A stretch of DNA of 64,000 bases from positions 796,442 to 860,441 of the forward strand of contig CATOSD010000002.1 in assembly GCA_951812395.1 (NCBI GenBank), written 5' to 3'. The translations under genes were made by a program, and so were the position numbers. Positions 58,876 to 64,000 of the stretch are shown piece after piece (positions within the stretch are counted from its first letter, which is position 1; every line of letters starts with the position of its first letter). Source of the stretch: an uncultured Dehalococcoidia bacterium. Its GTDB lineage: Bacteria > Chloroflexota > Dehalococcoidia > Lucifugimonadales > CATOSD01. The notes beneath the pieces were generated by a model, which saw only the letters and a program-made list of their open reading frames with translations, was not told the origin of the DNA and made no database searches.

Positions 58876-58901
58876 TGATTGAGCTTGTTGGATGAGGGCC
58901 G

Positions 58902-59492
58902 ATGAGTCTGGAAATCTTGGCACAGATGAAGTCCAAGGGCAATGTTCGGCTGCTCGAAGAGTCGCTGACAGCCCTCTTCTGCTCTCAGCGCTGTCCTGGC
59001 GACGTTATTCTCAAGACTTACGACTTCGCCAGGGCGATGCGCAACGCGGAGATTCCCGTTATCGGCGGCTTTCAGACACCGATGGAGAAGGAGTGCTTGC
59101 GCCTGCTGCTACGGGGCAGCCAGCCGGTAGTCGTCTGCCCCGCGCGCGGCATCGACAACATGCGAGTCCCCCGCGACTGGCGTCCTGCCCTCGACGACGG
59201 CCGCCTGCTGATCCTATCGCCCTTCCCGGCCACAGCCCGACGCCCGACGGCTAAGCGCGCGGCCCAGCGCAACGACTTGGTGGCATCGCTGGCGAGCCGG
59301 GTTTTCGTCGCCCACGCTGCGCCCGGCAGCAAGACTGAGGCGTTTGCCCTCCAGCTCGCAGCCTCTGGCAAGCCTTTGCTGACTCTCGATAGCCCTGCCA
59401 ATACAAACATAGTAGCGATGGGAGCGAAAACTGTAGAGACAGAGCAGGCGGATGGGCCTAACATTAGACTGGTAGACTTCGATGAGGCCTAG
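58902..59492 (+). CDS. DprA-like SLOG protein
   Basis: 196 residues. IPVIGGFQTPMEKECLRLLL, SQPVVVCPARGIDN, RLLILSPFPAT, AAQRNDLVASLASRVFVAHA and GKPLLTLDSPANTNIVAMGA are the successive strands and loops of the DprA/Smf core. There is no winged-helix or SAM domain, and the protein is much shorter than transformation DprA. It is the last gene of the CD-NTase operon. A nucleotide- or DNA-binding sensor function is likely but not shown. The gap 59493-59685 to the convergent drmC contains no clear gene. Confidence 0.68.
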   Translation: MSLEILAQMKSKGNVRLLEESLTALFCSQRCPGDVILKTYDFARAMRNAEIPVIGGFQTPMEKECLRLLLRGSQPVVVCPARGIDNMRVPRDWRPALDDGRLLILSPFPATARRPTAKRAAQRNDLVASLASRVFVAHAAPGSKTEAFALQLAASGKPLLTLDSPANTNIVAMGAKTVETEQADGPNIRLVDFDEA

Positions 59493-60165
59493 ACGTGCGA
59501 GCTGATTCTCAAGCTGGTTCAAAGTAATGATGGTCGAGATGAATCTCTCCCGACCAACTCGACTTGATCATCATGGTGGGGTTGAGTTCAAGAGTGCGTA
59601 AGGTGGAGCACGACCTCGTTTCCCGAGCGCCGACTTGACGGTAAACGACGAGTATCGTTGCTTCTAAGGCCTCATCGCCTTGGCTCTAGGCTTCGGCCCA
59701 AGGCCTCAGCACTTCAGAAGCGATGAGGTGGTCAAACCGCTCAGCAATCGCGGCCGCCTGGGGACCGCGAACCCTCAGCCCTAGCTCCAGATTTGATTCC
59801 AAACCATGGAGTGTGAAGTTCGCCGAGGTGACAAGTGCGTCGAGACGATCCACGACCAGGCACTTGGCATGCAGCTTGGTGAACGGATGATCTGCCGGAG
59901 GTCTCCAAGTGTAGATTTTCGGTTTCTTTACGAAGACATCCCAAAGTTTGAGTAGATTGTCCAGATTCGTTGTCTCGTCTTCGTCGCTGTGGAGAACGAT
60001 GGAGAGGGCCGCATGTCGCCTTACCGATTCAACCAGCAGTTCGACCACGCGCTCCATTGTCGTTCCAGGTTCTACGGTCAATGCATACCCTACAAGGAGC
60101 ACCTCTCCGGCTTCACGCACGCTTTCGAGCATCTCCTCCAGGACGACGGATGTTGAACGAACTAG

Positions 60166-61363
60166 GGATACTCTGAACAAGTCTGGTGTGTTGTGGCATA
60201 GTAAAATGCCATACACAAAGCAGAGATGTTTGGGGTGAAGACACGATGGACCAGCCGACATTTGCCGACTTTGAGTACGAGAGCAAGAAGCGCAAGACCA
60301 GGCGGGAGATATTCCTTGAGCGCATGGACGGTCTGATCCCGTGGGAGCAGCTCGTAGAACGCATCCGCCCGTTCTATCCCAAGGCAGGCCGGGGCCGGCG
60401 ACCTTATGCGTTGTCTGTGATGCTGCGGATTCACTGTGTGCAGGCGTTCTACAACCTTAGTGATCCCGGCATGGAGGACATGCTCTACGAGGTCGAGTCG
60501 GTGAGACGGTTCGTAGGGTTGAGGCTGTCGGGCCCGCTCCCGGACGAGACGACGATCCTGAACTTCCGCCATCTGCTGGAAGAGCACGAGTTGGGACAGG
60601 TTCTGTTCGAGGAGATCAATCGTCACCTGGAGTCCCAGGGGCTGCGGCTTCGGGAGGGAACGATCGTGGACGCGAGCATCATTGAGGCGCCATCGTCGAC
60701 GAAGAATCGTGCAGGTGAGCGAGACCCTGAGATGCGTCAAACGAAGAAGGGGAATGAGTGGCACTTCGGGATGAAGGTACACATCGGTGCGGACGCTGAG
60801 ACGGGAGTAGTACATAGCGTAACAACGACACCTGCGAACGTTCATGACGTGAAGGAGGCTCACCGGCTACTGCATGGTGGAGAGAATCGGGTGTGGGGCG
60901 ATGCGGGGTATCAGGGAGTCGACAAGCGATTGGAGAACCGCGAGTTGGATGTGGACTGGCAGGTAGCGTTGAGACCCGGGAGACGTCGGCAACTGGAGCC
61001 GGGAAGCTATGAGGCGCTAATGGAGAAGCGCAAGGCGTCGACCAGGGCGAAGGTGGAGCATCCGTTCCTGTACGTGAAGCGCCACTTTGGATACGCCAAG
61101 GTGCGTTACCGAGGGTTGGCAAAGAACACGCAACGACTGACATTGCTACTGGGGATGACGAACTTGATAAGGGCGGAGCGGTACTTGGCAGCCTGACAAG
61201 GGCGAAGTGCGCCCAAGCTGGACAAACGAACGCAGATACGCCTTAGCAGAGCCGTTTCAGCACCACAAGACCTCTATCGACACACCGTACGAGGAAGAAA
61301 CACCTCGGACAGCCCACTTACTGTCCATCACATACGAGATGCTCTCAGTTGTTCAGAGTATCC
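60166..61363 (+). mobile_element. IS5-family insertion sequence
   Basis: 1198 bp with perfect 15-bp terminal inverted repeats GGATACTCTGAACAA (60166-60180) and TTGTTCAGAGTATCC (61349-61363), flanked by the direct repeat CTAG (60162-60165 and 61364-61367). This target duplication and length fit the IS5 group. It lies inside drmC. Confidence 0.95.
60246..61196 (+). CDS. IS5-family DDE transposase
   Basis: 316 residues from ATG 60246 (GTGAAGACACG upstream); an in-frame ATG at 60186 is less likely. Catalytic residues are in VDASIIEAPSS (Asp), RVWGDAGYQGV (Asp) and RAKVEHPFLYVKRHFG (Glu, in R-x3-E-x6-K). The N-terminal FADFEYESKKRKTRREIFLE and GRRPYALSVMLRIHCVQ are standard for the family. The gene is intact, so the element may be active. 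Confidence 0.93.
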   Translation: MDQPTFADFEYESKKRKTRREIFLERMDGLIPWEQLVERIRPFYPKAGRGRRPYALSVMLRIHCVQAFYNLSDPGMEDMLYEVESVRRFVGLRLSGPLPDETTILNFRHLLEEHELGQVLFEEINRHLESQGLRLREGTIVDASIIEAPSSTKNRAGERDPEMRQTKKGNEWHFGMKVHIGADAETGVVHSVTTTPANVHDVKEAHRLLHGGENRVWGDAGYQGVDKRLENRELDVDWQVALRPGRRRQLEPGSYEALMEKRKASTRAKVEHPFLYVKRHFGYAKVRYRGLAKNTQRLTLLLGMTNLIRAERYLAA

Positions 61364-61653
61364 CTAGGGGGCCAGACGCCGCTGGGCCGGTCCAGGCGAT
61401 TTCAATCTCGGGGCGTGCGAGTCTCTCTACGAACCGGAGCCGATTCGCGACACGTAGCGCGGTGGCCACAGCTCTCTCGTCAATTCCTATCTGCTGGAGG
61501 GCCGCAGCGATCCTACCCGCATGGTCATCACTTACTCCCCGGAGACGAGCGAATCCGAAGGAGCTCGTCGATAGACTTACACGACCAGCTTCGAGTCCTT
61601 CCGCCAGCGCATCAACCGCACTGGGAGGTAGCACTGCGACAAGCTCTGCAAGA

Positions 61654-63420
61654 TCATCTGTCAGCGACAAATGCGGTATCCGTGGAACGCAGCGTCCCGG
61701 CCAAGACGGCTCTATCGAGAAAGTTGTTGCCTACCTCACAGGAAGTTTCGGATTCGAGAAGACAAGCGTGACACGCCGCTCCGTTTAGCTGAGTTCCCGT
61801 CGAACTCACGACCCGGTCGGCACAGAGCGGATCATTCGCGCACAGCTTCGAAGCCTTTAGGGCTCTATCCAACATCGGCCCCAGACGCTCGGAGCGTGAC
61901 ATTTCGACGAGTCCGCCGAGAGAACCTTCCGAGTCTGGACTTGCCGTGTAAATCAAAATGCCTGCCATAGCATCGGCCCCCGTACCGCAATATATCCGCT
62001 CTCGTAGCGAGGAGGACGCGTATCCGCATTCGAGTCCCAGTTGACGAACCAGGAGATGCGCCAGTGCGTGCAGAAGTAGATAGCGTGCCGGCCTCGTCTC
62101 CGGTTCCTTCATATCCCGTGCCGCATACCATTCACGCTGCGCCGCAGAGTGTCGCTTGTACAAGTCATCAACTGCCGGGCGTTCCTCCCATTGCCTAACG
62201 ACGTCCTCGTCGAGCCGAAGGAAGACGCCCTCGCCCCTCTGGTCAATGCCCGGAAGCCAACTCTGGCGCTTGGTGGCAAGCGGTGCCAGGCCCGCATCGA
62301 TCGCGGCTACTTCGCCAAGATCGCCAATGTCGGGGATCGGGTCGATTCGCGTGAACCCTCGCAGTGCACGTACCTCACGAAGTCGAACCACTTGCGTCAC
62401 GTTGGCAACGAAAGGCTTGACCTCATCCGGAACCACCGTGGGTCTAGTCTGGAACTCGGCATCGGGATCGATGTGGTTCCTGTCGCGAGTGAATGAAGCC
62501 CACTCTTCACGCCGCAAGTCGGCGACACCGATGTCACCCGCCCGCCTTCGTTGTATGCCGGCCCACACCCGGTCCAGAGGGAATTCCTCTAGGGCTGGGG
62601 CATTGGCGAACTTCAGAAACATCTGCAGATCCTCAAGTGAGTTCACTTTCGCGAGCTCATCAACGTACTCGCCGATGGCGAGTTGTACAGGATCGGACCA
62701 AGGCGGTACCGAGATCGCGGATTCGACTACGGGAAAGTACGCATTGGAGGCACCTCGGAGTATCACGTGCATCTCTCCGTCACATGACTCGAAAGACTTG
62801 ATATCCAACCAAGGCCGGAACCCGCTGCATTTCGGAAGACGCTTGCGAGCCATCGCGCCGGTTGCTTGGCCCAGATTTCTGGCACGATCATGGACCGGAC
62901 ATCGCACCCAAAGGTCCGTAATCGCGCCCGTGCGCCCGGAATCCCAAAGGCGTAGTTCCGCGTCACAGTCCAATTCGTCACCGTGCACGTAGTAGTGCCA
63001 AGGAAAGTCGTCCAGATGACCGCGACCACAGGCGACCATGAACCTAGCCGGGTACACCGGGTGGTCGCGCCCTCCGCCGTGCGCCGCCGTGCACACATAT
63101 TCCGGATTGCGCCGCTCCTGAAACTTGAACGCCGTATGAGGGGCAAGACGATTACATCGGGGACACACCATGAATCGAGGAAAGACACGAGCTGGCAGTC
63201 CCCCATTCCTTCGTTGGTGATGGTAGTAGGGGGGACGATAGAAGAAGCCGACTCCCAGCTTCCTAGCCAAGCGGGGTTCGTCTACCCTGCGGGCATTCGA
63301 CGTGTCCCAGTCTTCGATCCCCGTCACTACCATCGACAGCGTCGGCAAATCGATCAGAGCACCCGGTCCGAACTGGGACACGATCTGGCTCGGACGCATC
63401 TTTCCGGCGCGTACGGCCAT
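61654..63420 (-). CDS. drmB: DISARM protein DrmB (DUF1998)
   Basis: 588 residues. The start MRPSQIVSQFGPGALIDLP, the Cys/His cluster (VCPRCNRLAP, RFMVACGRGHLDDFPW), the conserved LLLHALAHLLVRQLGLECGY and the end CHACLLESETSCEVGNNFLD are the DrmB pattern. DrmB and the helicase DrmA form the complex that gates the DISARM system against unmodified phage DNA. It begins one base after the drmA stop and overlaps the start of drmC, so the three genes form an operon. Confidence 0.92.
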   Translation of the reverse strand: MAVRAGKMRPSQIVSQFGPGALIDLPTLSMVVTGIEDWDTSNARRVDEPRLARKLGVGFFYRPPYYHHQRRNGGLPARVFPRFMVCPRCNRLAPHTAFKFQERRNPEYVCTAAHGGGRDHPVYPARFMVACGRGHLDDFPWHYYVHGDELDCDAELRLWDSGRTGAITDLWVRCPVHDRARNLGQATGAMARKRLPKCSGFRPWLDIKSFESCDGEMHVILRGASNAYFPVVESAISVPPWSDPVQLAIGEYVDELAKVNSLEDLQMFLKFANAPALEEFPLDRVWAGIQRRRAGDIGVADLRREEWASFTRDRNHIDPDAEFQTRPTVVPDEVKPFVANVTQVVRLREVRALRGFTRIDPIPDIGDLGEVAAIDAGLAPLATKRQSWLPGIDQRGEGVFLRLDEDVVRQWEERPAVDDLYKRHSAAQREWYAARDMKEPETRPARYLLLHALAHLLVRQLGLECGYASSSLRERIYCGTGADAMAGILIYTASPDSEGSLGGLVEMSRSERLGPMLDRALKASKLCANDPLCADRVVSSTGTQLNGAACHACLLESETSCEVGNNFLDRAVLAGTLRSTDTAFVADR

Positions 63421-63421
63421 G

Positions 63422-64000
63422 TCACTCCTCCCGATCTTGGAGCAGGATTACGTCGACTTCCTCCTCCACCTCACGTAGGGAGGTGGCAACCGGCCAAGAT
63501 CCTCTACCTTCAGTCTGCTCCATAGGCTTGATGAGGATTGCGGGGTCCTCTGTACTTTCGCTTCCCTTCCGACGTCCCCTCGTTCCGAAGGACGAGTAGA
63601 TTAGCCCTTCGTCCGACTGAGCCCACCCGTGCCACTCGCTCGTCAGGTTGTCTAGCAGGAGCTTCGTCTCGGCATCTACTCCCTGACTACCGGTTACCTT
63701 GTACGCGCGGTCACGGATGAATTCAACGATCTCGCTGACGCGGCCTAACGTCCGGTCGAAGCGAGACGCTGCCGCAGCGGGAAGCGCCATCCCGGGAACA
63801 TCCTGACGAACAAACGACGTCAGAACACCACGTAGTGCACGATCGCGCGCGCGCTCCGAAAACGGAGTCACGCTTGTGGCCTCGACATGGCGATAGAACG
63901 TGTCGTGATAGTGTGCAAAGCGTTCGTAGTGCGAGATATCCCGAGGACGAACCCAGTTGTAGACCTCGACTATGAGACCTGGATGCCTTCTTCCTACTCG
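63422..64000 (-). CDS. drmA: DISARM helicase DrmA (C-terminal part, runs off the window)
   Basis: Only the last 192 codons are visible. The sequence YNWVRPRDISHYERFAHYHD, TFYRHVEATSVTPFSERARD and the end WPVATSLREVEEEV are the conserved C-terminal region of DrmA, a DUF1998-linked superfamily-2 helicase. The frame is open across the window edge, so the start and ATPase core lie outside. It is the first visible gene of the drmA-drmB-drmC operon. The methyltransferase and other class-specific genes (drmD/drmMI or drmE/drmMII) are expected beyond the edge. Confidence 0.88.
   Translation of the reverse strand, partial: RVGRRHPGLIVEVYNWVRPRDISHYERFAHYHDTFYRHVEATSVTPFSERARDRALRGVLTSFVRQDVPGMALPAAAASRFDRTLGRVSEIVEFIRDRAYKVTGSQGVDAETKLLLDNLTSEWHGWAQSDEGLIYSSFGTRGRRKGSESTEDPAILIKPMEQTEGRGSWPVATSLREVEEEVDVILLQDREE

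Larger units (their letters stand above)
59686..61670 (-). pseudogene. drmC: drmC (PLD-domain DISARM gene) split by an IS5-family insertion
   Basis: The N-terminal part is at 61670-61364 (MSLTDDLAELVAVLPPSAVD ... IAWTGPAASGP). The C-terminal part is at 60165-59686 (STSVVLEEMLESVREAGEVL ... FTKLHAKCLVVDRLDALVTS with H-x-K-x4-D, then NFTLHGLESNLELGL). Deleting the insertion plus one CTAG copy joins the parts in the same frame to give 260 residues, a normal DrmC length. The gene starts inside the 3' end of drmB. The catalytic HKD half is now separated from its start, so the product is presumably inactive. DrmC has been reported as dispensable in at least one tested DISARM. Confidence 0.85.

Overview
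The window is high-GC bacterial DNA. My best guess is a Chloroflexota genome (Dehalococcoidia/SAR202-like). This is inferred from the style of the housekeeping genes at the left edge, a dispersed GGGGGAAGG hairpin repeat, and a conjugation apparatus reduced to the parts seen in single-membrane bacteria. There is no rRNA or marker protein to confirm it.

Left flank (1-9.55 kb): chromosomal genes on the minus strand (DUF1643 protein, tartrate/isopropylmalate-type dehydrogenase, P-loop kinase, two tandem aspartyl-protease-like genes of which one is frameshifted, NUDIX hydrolase, DUF4349/PKD lipoprotein). A short phage capsid module follows on the plus strand: prohead protease, major capsid protein, head-tail connector and tail-completion-like protein. 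It has no terminase or portal, and its upstream side holds a strong promoter followed at once by a terminator hairpin. It ends at a tRNA-Ala(CGC) gene.

Integrated element (about 9.55 kb to beyond the window): a large serine recombinase reads out through the tRNA 3' end, so the tRNA is the likely attachment site. Behind it lie an RHH protein, an XRE repressor with an ImmA-like partner (a lysogeny-type switch), a divergent tandem array of tiny HTH proteins, and a cargo pair (DUF4209/HEPN-like plus PD-(D/E)XK-like protein) bracketed by direct repeats of a DUF3800 gene. The transfer operon on the minus strand (19.9-30.5 kb) encodes a replication-relaxation protein, T4CP ATPase, VirB4, PrgI fusion, small pilin-like membrane proteins and a VirB6-like protein. 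A structured intergenic region separates it from a plus-strand DNA-metabolism operon (31.0-45.0 kb): primase, Rad52-type annealing protein, RecB-like exonuclease, SSB, RadC, DUF6094 methyltransferase and an SNF2-type helicase. No relaxase was recognised in the window.

Cargo/defence region (45.2-64 kb): (i) an HTH protein, a PLD-SNF2 helicase fusion, a PIN protein and a large adenine-type DNA methyltransferase; (ii) unrecognised low-GC genes, one PIN-like; (iii) a five-gene operon with an antitoxin/PIN toxin pair, a CD-NTase and two different SLOG-superfamily proteins (one LOG-like, one DprA-like), which is the best candidate here for an undescribed system; (iv) on the opposite strand, the drmA-drmB-drmC core of a DISARM system, whose drmC is split by a complete IS5-family element with an exact CTAG target duplication. 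Removing the element restores the reading frame.
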